A DNA stretch of 64,000 bases from Haliea salexigens DSM 19537 (GCF_000423125.1 NZ_AUHJ01000018.1:1-64000), one strand, 5' to 3'. Positions 1 through 7,776 are shown, counted from the stretch's first letter. Notes: a model not told the origin generated them from the sequence alone. Numbers and translations are program-made.

Positions 1-360
1 GTCCGCCTGACCCGGCTGCTACGGGAACTGATGATCGCCAAGGGCGATGGCAGCTACCCGAAGTTACTGGCCAACCTCGCCAAGGTCGATGTATTGATCC
101 TTGATGACTGGGGCCTGATGAAGCTGAGCGCCGAGAACCGGCGCGACCTGCTGGAGGTACTGGAGGACCGCCACGGACGCCGCTCCACTGTCGCCACCAG
201 TCAGTTACCCATTGAGGAATGGCATGGCGTCATCGGCGACGCGACCCTGGCGGATGCCATCCTTGATCGGCTGGTACACAACGCCTACAAGATCAATCTG
301 AGAGGAGAGTCGATGCGAAAACGCCAGGCCAAGTTGACGAGCACCACTGCTTCCGAGTAA
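1..360 (+). CDS. istB: IS21-family helper ATPase IstB, 5' part outside the window
   Basis: The reading frame is open from base 1 and ends with TAA at 358-360, so the start lies left of the window. The visible part is the C-terminal half of an IstB/DnaC-type AAA+ ATPase: a Walker B-like strand (VLILDDWGL), a sensor-like ATSQLP segment and the [18 protein letters not shown] tail typical of IstB. IstB helps the IstA transposase of IS21 elements choose and capture target DNA. No IstA is visible; in IS21 it lies upstream of istB, which would be outside the window. The assignment rests on motif recognition and the C-terminal pattern. Confidence 0.9.
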   Translation, partial: VRLTRLLRELMIAKGDGSYPKLLANLAKVDVLILDDWGLMKLSAENRRDLLEVLEDRHGRRSTVATSQLPIEEWHGVIGDATLADAILDRLVHNAYKINLRGESMRKRQAKLTSTTASE

Positions 361-559
361 CAATGCAAACCCCGCGTCGCTACGCTCCGATGGGTGGCAG
401 CTTTGCTCCGGTCCGCGTGGCAGCCTTCAAATGGAATGGGTGGCAGGCTTCAGCGGTATACGCACACAAGCTCGATCAACCGGGTTTAGTGAACGTCGGC
501 ACATACCCCCTTGAATGGGGAGGGGCCGAAGAACTTAAATACTTGAATTTTAAAGGAAT
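361..559. other. Non-coding stretch between istB and the tRNA fragment
   Basis: This should hold the right end of the IS21-type element. Short near-repeats containing GGTGGCAG recur around 391-450, as IS21 ends often have, but I could not fix the terminal inverted repeat. The last 30 bases (TTGAATTTTAAAGGAATA region) resemble the sequence at 7680-7698 just outside the intact tRNA-Thr. No gene is recognised. Confidence 0.4.
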
Positions 560-606
560 AATGGAGCTGGCGAGAGGAATCGAACCCCCGACCGGCTGAT
601 TACAAA
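560..606. repeat. attL: 47-bp direct repeat, 3' fragment of tRNA-Thr
   Basis: These 47 bases are identical to 7699-7745, which contain the 3' end of the intact tRNA-Thr gene. Identity stops at 607, where the intact copy continues with the anticodon stem. This is the pattern left when a tyrosine integrase inserts an element into a tRNA gene: one end reconstitutes the tRNA and the other keeps a fragment. The integrase gene starts 188 bp away, in the usual place. Confidence 0.92.
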
Positions 607-689
607 ATAAAAACAGACCGTTTACCGGCTGATTCATATAGATTCATAATTATTGATAATTCAATATGTTAGGAATAACATTCCTTCTC

Positions 690-745
690 GGTGCTACGCC
701 AGAATTCACGACTTTTCACCTCAAACGTAGCACCAACGTAGCACC
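690..745. promoter_or_regulatory. Putative integrase arm-type sites, left end
   Basis: CGTAGCACCAACGTAGCACC occurs at 726-745 and recurs exactly at 7616-7635 inside the other end of the element. An inverted half copy (GGTGCTACG) is at 690-698. Repeated 9-mers (CGTAGCACC) close to both att sites, in an element with a tyrosine integrase, fit integrase arm-binding sites. The function is inferred from position and repetition only. Confidence 0.5.
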
Positions 746-793
746 GGCCGACCGGCTGACTACTACAGACCACCGTCTTCGAGGGGGAAACAC

Positions 794-2053
794 ATGGCCC
801 AGAACGCTCTCAATTTCACCAAGGCGGCGCTTGAGTCCTTGCCCCCTGCCGCCCCTGGCAAACGCGCCGATTATCACGACAGCCGCATCAGCGGCCTGAT
901 CCTGCAGGTCACAGCCAACGGCAACAAAACCTTCTACTTCTATCGGCGCATCAACAAAAAACCCAAGCGCTATCATCTCGGCAAGTTTCCCGATCTGACC
1001 CTCGCGGAGGCCCGCCGACAGGCTGAAACCCTAAAGGGCCGGATTGCGAGCGGCGATAACGTGATGCGCGAACGCACCGACATCGAAGCGAGCGCCGTAA
1101 CCCTGGCCCAGGCATACGCCCAATTCGGTGCAGCGCGTAAAACACTGAAACCCAAGACCCGCTACCTCTACGAACGCTGCATGGCCGTCGCCTTTCTTGA
1201 TTGGCAAAAACTACCCATCGCAGAACTCACCAAAAACATGGTCAGCCAACGCCATACAGACTTGACCGCCAACCACGGCCCCGCCTATGCCGATGGCGCT
1301 ATGCGCTTCTTGCGCTCTTTGTACAACTTCGCCTCCGCCGTCTACGAGGACGAAAAAGGCAACCCCCTACTCCCGGTCAATCCCGTGCAGCGGCTGTCCC
1401 AGGCGCGCGCCTGGAACAAGCCCAAGCGGCGCACAAGTTGGATTAGCCCGGATCAGATGCCCGCCTGGTTTGAGGCGGTCGCAAACCTGCGCAGAGAGCC
1501 CACCGGGTCCACGGCCGCTGAAGTCGGCGACTACCTGCTAGTGGTTCTGCTAACCGGCTTGCGGAAATCCGAAGCGGCGAACCTTGACTGGAGCAACATC
1601 AACTTGGCTGACCGCACGTTGACCGTGCCGGACACCAAGAACGGACGCGACCACACGCTGCCCTTGTCGGACTACCTCTACGAGCTGCTAGCCCAGCGCA
1701 AGCGCATTTTGCTCCATGCCCGTTATGTGTTCCCCAACCGGGGGCGCAATGGGCCGCTGGTAGAGCCACGCAACCCCATGCGGCGAGTGACCGAGCAATC
1801 CGGAGTAGAATTCACGCTGCACGATTTGCGCCGAACCTTCACTACAATCGCGGAGCGTCTGGATATCCCCCACTACGCCCTTAAGCGCCTAATTAACCAC
1901 GCGCAGGACGATGATGTGACGGCTGGCTATGTGATGGGCGACATCGAGAGACTGCGCAAGCCCATGCAACAAATCACTGACTTCATGCTAAGTGCCGGAG
2001 CTGTGCGCGCAAAGGCCGAAATCATCCCACTGACCAAGACCGAGCAAGGTTAA
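794..2053 (+). CDS. int: Tyrosine-type integrase (P4/DUF4102 class)
   Basis: A 419-residue protein with the N-terminal DUF4102 region (HDSRISGLILQV, then a GKFPDLTLAEAR motif near residues 62-73), a SAM-like core-binding region, and a C-terminal catalytic domain. The catalytic residues are visible: Arg near 256 in TGLRKSEA, a Lys in DTKNGRDH, the HDLRR box near 342-346, a His in INHAQ and a Tyr near 377 in TAGYV. It would recombine attP with the tRNA-Thr attB. The start is ATG after GGGGGAAACAC. The next gene's ATG directly follows its stop codon. Confidence 0.95.
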   Translation: MAQNALNFTKAALESLPPAAPGKRADYHDSRISGLILQVTANGNKTFYFYRRINKKPKRYHLGKFPDLTLAEARRQAETLKGRIASGDNVMRERTDIEASAVTLAQAYAQFGAARKTLKPKTRYLYERCMAVAFLDWQKLPIAELTKNMVSQRHTDLTANHGPAYADGAMRFLRSLYNFASAVYEDEKGNPLLPVNPVQRLSQARAWNKPKRRTSWISPDQMPAWFEAVANLRREPTGSTAAEVGDYLLVVLLTGLRKSEAANLDWSNINLADRTLTVPDTKNGRDHTLPLSDYLYELLAQRKRILLHARYVFPNRGRNGPLVEPRNPMRRVTEQSGVEFTLHDLRRTFTTIAERLDIPHYALKRLINHAQDDDVTAGYVMGDIERLRKPMQQITDFMLSAGAVRAKAEIIPLTKTEQG

Positions 2054-2971
2054 ATGACTGACATATCGGTATTCAGCGACGTACTGAAGGGTGTGGATGC
2101 AGACGTGGGTGAGCATTTGCTGCCGCTAAACACTTTTGCGTTATTCGACCCACTAACCGGGCCTGCCCCCAGAGCCTTCGCCTCGCAGCTCGAAAACGTC
2201 GCAATGCGTGCCCGCGCGCTAATTCCAGGATGGAATACCGACCAAGTGATGGATGCTGCGGACTACCTGGCATTTCTGCTCAGTGCGACCCCTGCAACCG
2301 GAGTCCCCGCGGGCGATGAACCTGCCCAGCGACTGCCTCTGGAGGCGAGGGAATCGGCGATTGCCCAAGCAGCGGCCACTTGGGCCAAGTACGACAGCGT
2401 TGAGGGGGACATAAATGCGAGCCAAACGCTAAACCCGCCATACTGGCCCAGTATTTTCGCGTGCTATGCCCTCGCACACATCGGCCTTGCGCACCGCTGC
2501 TGCGCCTATGCCCAGCCAACGCCTGCGGCCGCGCCGGACAACACTGTCAAAGAGCGGTTTGTTGTCGCCAGCGACCCGTCATTGGGCGCGTGGCCGCTGC
2601 AGGGCGCAGATGACCTCTCACGAGAAACAGTGGCACAAGTTGCAGCGCATGCGTTTGCCGCCTTAGAGGCAATTTGTTGCGCTGAGGCTCTGCTGAACAG
2701 TGAACGCAAGATCGCAACTGATAAAAAGAAGCGCGCCTTACGCGCCGCTTCCGCAAAGCACGCAAATGCAAAGGCGCTCAAAGAAAAAGTGGAGGCGCTC
2801 TACACGGCAGACCCGGACTTCGCCGACGGCAAGACGCCGATGCTGAGCAATCAGCGCGTTGCGGACATCATTTACGATCACAGGCTGACGGACGAAGAAC
2901 GCCGGGTACTTACGGGGCGCCGCCCCAGCGGTACCATTGCCAAGTGGATCGCGGAGTTTCGCCAGAAATGA
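2054..2971 (+). CDS. Unknown protein encoded directly behind the integrase
   Basis: A 305-residue protein whose ATG is the base after the integrase stop (zero spacing), so the two are probably translationally coupled. I do not recognise its family. Visible features are an Ala-rich helical N-terminal two-thirds, a highly charged helical segment around residues 215-245 (a possible coiled coil or DNA contact), and a C-terminal stretch (LTDEERRVLTGRRPSGTI) that could be a small helix-turn-helix. There is no signal peptide or membrane segment. The coupling suggests a role in the integration or excision cycle, or in regulating int, but a passenger function is possible. Confidence 0.75.
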   Translation: MTDISVFSDVLKGVDADVGEHLLPLNTFALFDPLTGPAPRAFASQLENVAMRARALIPGWNTDQVMDAADYLAFLLSATPATGVPAGDEPAQRLPLEARESAIAQAAATWAKYDSVEGDINASQTLNPPYWPSIFACYALAHIGLAHRCCAYAQPTPAAAPDNTVKERFVVASDPSLGAWPLQGADDLSRETVAQVAAHAFAALEAICCAEALLNSERKIATDKKKRALRAASAKHANAKALKEKVEALYTADPDFADGKTPMLSNQRVADIIYDHRLTDEERRVLTGRRPSGTIAKWIAEFRQK

Positions 2972-3004
2972 ACAGGCGCTATCGCTACAGACTGCACTAA
3001 TAGT

Positions 3005-3023
3005 GCTGTGTCTATGAAATATT
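3005..3023 (+). repeat. Left copy of 19-bp near-identical direct repeat flanking the sulfotransferase
   Basis: GCTGTGTCTATGAAATATT here matches 4166-4184 in 18 of 19 positions in the same orientation. The two copies bracket about 1.16 kb that carries only the sulfotransferase gene. They may mark a separately acquired segment. Confidence 0.5.
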
Positions 3024-3076
3024 TGCGGGGCATCCTTACGACGCCGGAACTACTTGCTGCATGGAGGATTCTGTAC

Positions 3077-3937
3077 TTACAACCCAAGGAGAGACCTAAT
3101 CTCCTGATCCCAACGCGATCTCTCGAGATCACGCTTAAACCTTTCTATAAACTCGCGGTTCCGAGAACCCGCCTGCTTATCGCGCCGCAGTTGAGCTGAA
3201 TCCACTTCCACATCCTTGATGCCAAGGCTATCTGCTAACGTGACCGTACTCTCTGGCGGATTAATGAGAAAGTCCTCATAGAAAATTTCAACCGGATCGA
3301 TGCCTATATAATCGCAAAAAATGTCTATTTTTCGATTACTCTCGATCACGCTGAGAACCTGAGTCTTAATGTCGCTATAGCTGTATTCGGGGTCAACCGC
3401 GCTGCCGTCATGAAAACTTGCCCACTGACCAGTCTGGGCAGCTATCGAGTGCGAGACTGCTTGAGCGAGAACATCGCGCCGCTTCGCCACCAACCAGTTT
3501 ACATGACCGTAACAAGCAGGTATGGCTCCGCTGGTGATCAGCATTAGCGCCTGATCGGCAGAAGCTTTCATGCCGAACATCGTGTTAGGCTCATGAACAT
3601 GCGTCATGAGCCACTCAAGATAGCCATAGAATGACTCAATACCGTGGGATTCGGAACGGGAGACGACCAATGGATGATTTAAAGGCTCCCCCATACCGCT
3701 AAACTTGCCGGTGGCCCTCATATAATCGCAGATCAGAGAAGACCCAGAGCGGTTGCTGAACAACATAACACAGACTTCCTCAGCCAAAGCCTGCGCAGAT
3801 TCCGACACTTCCAGTGAACCATAAAGCTTCGAGATTTCCTGCTCATGCTCACCAGGCCCGATGCTCTCAATGTCACCCTGCGGGGGCCCCACCCAAACGT
3901 TGAGGCCATTGCCAGCTTCTAAGCTCGATTTAATCAT
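3077..3937 (-). CDS. Stf0-like sulfotransferase
   Basis: A 286-residue protein of the Stf0/LpsS type of PAPS-dependent sulfotransferases. The phosphosulfate-binding loop is seen as FSNRSGSSLICDYM near residues 59-72, followed by TGKFSGMGEP. A downstream WLVAKRRDVLAQAVSHSIA segment matches the 3'-phosphate-binding R.D..QAVS region, and TGQWASF is also typical. Such enzymes move sulfate from PAPS to a sugar or lipid headgroup; the substrate here is unknown. It is on the strand opposite to the rest of the element and lies between short direct repeats (3005-3023, 4166-4184). This suggests a passenger that could alter surface glycans. Confidence 0.8.
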   Translation of the reverse strand: MIKSSLEAGNGLNVWVGPPQGDIESIGPGEHEQEISKLYGSLEVSESAQALAEEVCVMLFSNRSGSSLICDYMRATGKFSGMGEPLNHPLVVSRSESHGIESFYGYLEWLMTHVHEPNTMFGMKASADQALMLITSGAIPACYGHVNWLVAKRRDVLAQAVSHSIAAQTGQWASFHDGSAVDPEYSYSDIKTQVLSVIESNRKIDIFCDYIGIDPVEIFYEDFLINPPESTVTLADSLGIKDVEVDSAQLRRDKQAGSRNREFIERFKRDLERSRWDQEIRSLLGL

Positions 3938-4165
3938 GCGCGGTCCTAACTAACGGCATTTGAGGCATTATACGAAAACGCGCCAGCCCGTAAAACTAAA
4001 GATCACGCTGCGCAAGAAATCCTCCAGCATAGCGCCCAGCGCTACCTACGTCAGTCAGCGTCGAAGCACCGGCAAAGGTGCCAGTATGTTACCTACTTCA
4101 TCACTTCGACCTCACACGCGACAGCAACTCCTTGCTCGCCGCACTCGCCAAGAGCCTTTTCGCAA

Positions 4166-4184
4166 GCTGTGGCTATGAAATATT
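4166..4184 (+). repeat. Right copy of the 19-bp direct repeat flanking the sulfotransferase
   Basis: GCTGTGGCTATGAAATATT, one mismatch to 3005-3023. The rest of the 3938-4361 gap has no convincing gene apart from the palindromic sites at 4264-4340. Confidence 0.5.
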
Positions 4185-4263
4185 GTCGGAGCGCAATTAG
4201 AACCTTCGGCGGGGTTGAGCCTCACAGGCCGAATAACCCATCTGCTTCTGCGCGCAAAAGTCC

Positions 4264-4340
4264 GCTTCTGCATGCAGAAGCCGCCCCGTTTCTTGCCTTA
4301 AACCGCCAGCTCCCCTGAAATTGTCGGCGTCACGACAATT
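4264..4340. promoter_or_regulatory. Palindromes upstream of the AlpA-like gene
   Basis: There are two candidate operators. GCTTCTGCATGCAGAAGC (4264-4281) is a perfect 18-bp palindrome, and a degenerate copy starts at 4244. AATTGTCG and CGACAATT (4319-4326 and 4333-4340) form 8-bp arms with a 6-bp spacer, 22 bp upstream of the gene. An AGGAG ribosome-binding site follows at 4350-4354. These fit control of the alpA-DUF927 operon by its own product or by the XRE regulator at 6799. Confidence 0.5.
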
Positions 4341-4361
4341 AATCAACTAGGAGCTACATTC

Positions 4362-4571
4362 ATGTCTCATACGTCACATGCACTGACCAGGCTGCTTACG
4401 CCTGAACAAGTCGCGGAAACCCTCGGGGTAACGCCACACACTCTCGCCGTATGGCGATCTGAAGGCCGCTACGAACTGCCCTATATCAAAACGGGCCGCC
4501 TTGTGCGCTACCTCGTAGAGGACGTGCAGGCGTTCATTCAGGCGCGTCGGCGCACAGCCCCGGATGAGTAA
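4362..4571 (+). CDS. AlpA/excisionase-like helix-turn-helix protein
   Basis: A 69-residue protein made almost entirely of a MerR/AlpA-like winged helix (HTH_17): LLTPEQVAETLGVTPHTLAVW near residues 11-31 and a wing with YIKTGRLVRYLVEDVQAFI. Proteins of this type act as excisionases or as activators of element genes in P4-like integrative elements. It lies 6 bp upstream of the DUF927 gene, so the two form an operon. A good AGGAG site precedes the ATG. Confidence 0.85.
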   Translation: MSHTSHALTRLLTPEQVAETLGVTPHTLAVWRSEGRYELPYIKTGRLVRYLVEDVQAFIQARRRTAPDE

Positions 4572-4577
4572 CTCACT

Positions 4578-6398
4578 ATGAAATCAAATATACAACCCAT
4601 TACCGCAGGTAATGCAACGGGTCCCGCTCCACAGTCAGAAGGTGATGCGCCGCTGCACAAACGCTTAATCCCCGAAGGGCTCAACGTCCCCGAGAGCTTC
4701 ATACTCGCAGACGAAGGCGTCTACAAGATTGCGCCGCAGGGGCAACTCCGGCTTGTCAGCGGCCCCGTCTGGGTTAGTGCGAAAACCCGAGATATCTCTG
4801 GCAACGGCTGGGGCATCCATGTGCAATGGATTGACCAAGATGGGCTGCGGCGCGAGCGCGCATTCCCAACCCGACAGCTGCACGAACGCGGCCAATCCGC
4901 AGTCGTCGTCCACTTAGCCGACGAAGGACTGCGCGTGATACCCGGCCAAGAGAGCCCATTATTAAGCTATCTGGGGAGCTTTGAAACTAATCACCGGATT
5001 GCATCAACCGCGCAAACCGGCTGGCTAATGGCGCCCGATCTCGCGCTCAGCTACGTACTGCCCCATACAGTCATTAGCAGTGATGAGACCCTCCCCGTAG
5101 CATTCCAGCCGGAGCGGTTCAGCCCCAGCGCAGACAGCCTGCATGCCAACGGTTCACTGAAACAGTGGCAGGCGCAGGTCGCTCACTACTGTATTGGAAG
5201 CCCCATACTTCAATTTGGAGTCTGCCTGGCCCTGACGCCACCTCTCCTGCGATTTGCAGAAATGGACAGTTTCGGGGTCCACCTGTACGGGGCCAGCAGC
5301 CAGGGCAAGACGACCGCGCTACAAGTTGCCAGCAGCGTCTGGGGTAATGGCGCCGACCCAGCTGCATCCGCTCATTCGAGCATTCAACGCTGGAACACCA
5401 CCGCCAACGCACTCGAAGGGCTTGCAGCGGCTCACAACGACGGCCTAATGGCATTGGATGAAATGGGTACGTATACCGGCTCCGACTTCGGGGCGGTGGT
5501 TTACAACCTTATGGGCGGGCAAGGCAAGGCGCGCATGAATGACCATGCCGGGATGAGGAACATGCGCACCTGGCGGCTAATCGCTCTTTCAACCGGGGAA
5601 ATTTCAATAAAAGCTAAGGTGGAGGAATACGGCGCCACGGTTAAGGCAGGACAAATAAATCGTTTCCTCGACATTCCGGTGTCAGGCCGCATCATTCAGC
5701 CTAGCCACGGAGTGCCACCGGCCAAGCTGGCCGACCTGCTTAAAGAGGCCGCAGGGCGCTGCCATGGAACGCTAGGCCCCGCGTTCGTGGAGAAGCTAAT
5801 TCACTCAGCGCCGGACGCGCCCGCGCTACAACAACGCGTCAAGCAACTCACTGCCGACTACACCGCCCAACTTCATGGAACGGTGCAATTGGAACCACAT
5901 CAAGTCCGAGGGCTCAGGCGCTTTGGCCTGATCTGCACCGCAGCCCATCTCGCAAACGAATTCCAGCTTCTGCCCTGGACGCTGACGAACAGCGTCAACG
6001 CGATCACGGAAGCGGCCCATACCTGGCTCGCAGAGAACGTCAGCGATGCAGTACGCGGCATCCTCGCAATCCGGAACTTTATCCTCCAATTTCAGGAAAG
6101 CAAGTTCCGGACTACCCACGAATTGCGGTCTGCAAAATCGCAGACACATCATGATATTGCCGGATATTTCTTACCCGACAAGTCGATCTACGCGTTCACG
6201 CCGGACGGGTTCAAGCGCGCTTGCGGCGGACTCGACCCCAAGTCTGTCGCTGCGGCCCTCGATCAGCATGGTCTTCTTTTCAAAAACGAATCCGGCAGGC
6301 GCATGAGCAAATTGACGATCCCAGGCGCCTCCAACCGCCTACGAGTATATGCGGTTGAGTCAGATATACTCGACGCGGACATGGTTGGCGGCGAATAG
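4578..6398 (+). CDS. DUF927 domain ATPase/helicase-like protein of a mobile element
   Basis: A 606-residue protein with an N-terminal region (1-210) of beta-rich DUF927 type, then an ATPase core. A Walker A (GASSQGKTT) lies near residue 237 and a Walker B-like strand (GLMALDEMG) near 287-295. Arg-rich segments follow at about 375-385. DUF927 proteins are common in integrative and plasmid-like elements and are thought to serve as replication-related helicases. There is no primase domain here, so it may work with host primase. A non-coding region rich in inverted repeats follows, a possible origin. Confidence 0.85.
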   Translation: MKSNIQPITAGNATGPAPQSEGDAPLHKRLIPEGLNVPESFILADEGVYKIAPQGQLRLVSGPVWVSAKTRDISGNGWGIHVQWIDQDGLRRERAFPTRQLHERGQSAVVVHLADEGLRVIPGQESPLLSYLGSFETNHRIASTAQTGWLMAPDLALSYVLPHTVISSDETLPVAFQPERFSPSADSLHANGSLKQWQAQVAHYCIGSPILQFGVCLALTPPLLRFAEMDSFGVHLYGASSQGKTTALQVASSVWGNGADPAASAHSSIQRWNTTANALEGLAAAHNDGLMALDEMGTYTGSDFGAVVYNLMGGQGKARMNDHAGMRNMRTWRLIALSTGEISIKAKVEEYGATVKAGQINRFLDIPVSGRIIQPSHGVPPAKLADLLKEAAGRCHGTLGPAFVEKLIHSAPDAPALQQRVKQLTADYTAQLHGTVQLEPHQVRGLRRFGLICTAAHLANEFQLLPWTLTNSVNAITEAAHTWLAENVSDAVRGILAIRNFILQFQESKFRTTHELRSAKSQTHHDIAGYFLPDKSIYAFTPDGFKRACGGLDPKSVAAALDQHGLLFKNESGRRMSKLTIPGASNRLRVYAVESDILDADMVGGE

Positions 6399-6798
6399 CG
6401 CCGGGACAGCGGGGCATATGGGGCGCAGCCCGCCGATATAAGGCTCCCCCTAAAGCACACCAGATCAAACGAAAGGGGCCGGCGGGGACAACTGTCCCAG
6501 TGAGCCCCGCGCCCGATACAAGACCACTACTTTCCAAAGCCTACCTGTATGGCGCGCTGCCCCGACAGCCCCGCTGTCCCAGCCGCACGCCTGCGACAAA
6601 ATCAGGATGAATAATCCCCATATGGGGAATGCACCACCGTTAACCCGATTCAAGACCAAAGGAGACCCAGCGCAAACCACTCGTAGCTCACTTTTGAACA
6701 TCCCAAAATTCACCAATGTGCACCCATGTCATGGCTCAATTTCGGACCGCTGCCGACAATAGACCGAAAGCAAACTAATGCGACCAAAGGTGAACCCT
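6399..6798. other. Non-coding region with nested inverted repeats, possible origin or control region
   Basis: GGGACAGCGGGG (6403-6414) is inverted as CCCCGCTGTCCC (6569-6580). Between them GGGACA and TGTCCC face each other over 2 bp (6485-6498). CCCCATATGGGG (6616-6627) is a perfect palindrome, and its half CATATGGGG also occurs at 6415-6423. No protein-coding pattern is convincing. The position behind a replication-type ATPase makes an origin of replication, or a structured regulatory RNA, worth considering. Confidence 0.45.
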
Positions 6799-7176
6799 AT
6801 GCTCTACCCAGACCAAATTTGCGAAGCGCGACATACACTTTCACTCTCCCAGCACGAGCTAGCGCGGCGCGCCTGCGTGTCGCGTACTGCATTGAATCAG
6901 TTTGAACGGGGGAACTACTCTGCGGGGCCAAACTTCAGCCGGAAGTTACGTGATTACTTTGAGGCGGAGGGCATTCATCTCGAAGCGTCAAGCGAACCGC
7001 AAACAACGAAAGTGGGGGACCAGGGCCAGCCAACTGGCGACGCGACAGAGGCACGCACGGCGGCATCAAGTGACTGGAGGCGCCCGGAGAGCCCCTCAAA
7101 GCGCGCGCCTAGCCCGGTCGAGATCCTGATAGGGGTGGGACTAAGTCTACTCCTTGGCCGCCGAATAGGCTTATAG
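6799..7176 (+). CDS. XRE-family regulator with a hydrophobic C-terminal tail
   Basis: A 125-residue protein with an N-terminal HTH_3/XRE domain (ICEARHTLSLSQHELARRA, then VSRTALNQFERG) near residues 5-45. A low-complexity polar linker follows, then a C-terminal hydrophobic segment rich in Gly and Leu (about 16 residues) ending in RRIGL. I chose ATG 6799 because AAAGGTGA precedes it; ATG 6778 in the same frame is possible. It probably represses element genes. The tail resembles a short membrane anchor or helix-packing motif, which is odd for a repressor of this size. Confidence 0.8.
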   Translation: MLYPDQICEARHTLSLSQHELARRACVSRTALNQFERGNYSAGPNFSRKLRDYFEAEGIHLEASSEPQTTKVGDQGQPTGDATEARTAASSDWRRPESPSKRAPSPVEILIGVGLSLLLGRRIGL

Positions 7177-7698
7177 CGCGCCGCACCCAGCGGACAGCGA
7201 ACCGGAAGGCCCGAAGTGATGAAAAAAAGTTAATCCCGAGACGACCCACGCGCAAAGGCGCGCCGAAACCTTGGAGCGTTAGGCTTCACTGTGAACCCGG
7301 CAACACATCTCGAGCGTTTGCGTCGTCACTTTGAAGTCGCACCGGCGAAGCTATGACGTTGTCTCGTTGCTTGACTTGTCCCACTCGCTGAGAAGTTGGG
7401 CCGATCTAAAAGACAGCATGCCCAAGTCTTACCCAAAATTTCATTCAACGAGTGCGGTCAATACAGGCACCCTGAAGTGCGCACACGACGCTGTCGAACT
7501 GGCACCCTAGCCACTGCGTCAAAATGCTGGAAGTCGCGGGAAGCCTAACAAGGCAAGGCAGCAAAGGCGCGAGGCGTCATGACGCCTTTAGTCGGCTTGA
7601 TGCTCTACGGCGGAGCGTAGCACCAACGTAGCACCAACGAAAACCCCGCACGTAGCGCTGAAATTCCGTAACTGCAACTATTTGAATTTAAAGTAAAA
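7177..7698. other. Non-coding right end of the element
   Basis: This stretch of about 520 bp separates the regulator gene from the tRNA. I see no credible gene. It includes the CGTAGCACC repeats (7616-7635) and another CGTAGC near 7651. The last 20 bases resemble 536-559 outside the left att site. Confidence 0.5.
7616..7635. promoter_or_regulatory. Putative integrase arm-type sites, right end
   Basis: CGTAGCACCAACGTAGCACC, identical to 726-745. It lies 63 bp inside the right att repeat, while the left copy lies 119 bp inside the left att repeat. Confidence 0.5.
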
Positions 7699-7745
7699 AA
7701 TGGAGCTGGCGAGAGGAATCGAACCCCCGACCGGCTGATTACAAA
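7699..7745. repeat. attR: 47-bp direct repeat overlapping the tRNA-Thr 3' half
   Basis: Identical to 560-606. It covers the 3' end of the tRNA gene, including the T arm and part of the anticodon arm, up to the TTTGTAA loop. The intact tRNA is therefore reconstituted on this side. Confidence 0.92.
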
Positions 7746-7776
7746 TCAGCTGCTCTACCTACTGAGCTACGCCAGC
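7701..7776 (-). tRNA. tRNA-Thr, anticodon UGU
   Basis: Read on the minus strand, 76 nt fold as a standard tRNA: acceptor GCTGGCG pairing with CGCCAGC, a D arm with AGCTCAGT.GGTAGAGC, anticodon stem GCTGA/TCAGC with loop TTTGTAA (anticodon TGT), T arm with GGTTCGATTCC, and an encoded CCA end. In related bacteria coaX is followed by a tRNA-Thr-Tyr-Gly-Thr-tuf cluster. Here the integrative element starts at the tRNA 3' end instead. Confidence 0.97.

Larger units (their letters stand above)
560..7745. mobile_element. Integrative element in tRNA-Thr(UGU), about 7.2 kb
   Basis: The element is bounded by 47-bp direct repeats derived from the tRNA 3' end. It encodes a P4-type integrase at one end, an unknown protein, a Stf0-like sulfotransferase, an AlpA-like DNA-binding protein, a DUF927 ATPase and an XRE-type regulator. 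No conjugation, capsid or packaging gene is visible. It therefore looks like a small integrative or satellite-type element that depends on helpers for transfer. Identical 20-bp repeats lie just inside both ends and may be integrase arm sites. Confidence 0.88.

Noticed and set aside
3960-4178. 72-codon open frame between the sulfotransferase and the AlpA-like gene
   Set aside because: Basic, low-complexity sequence with no ribosome-binding site; it spans one of the direct repeats.
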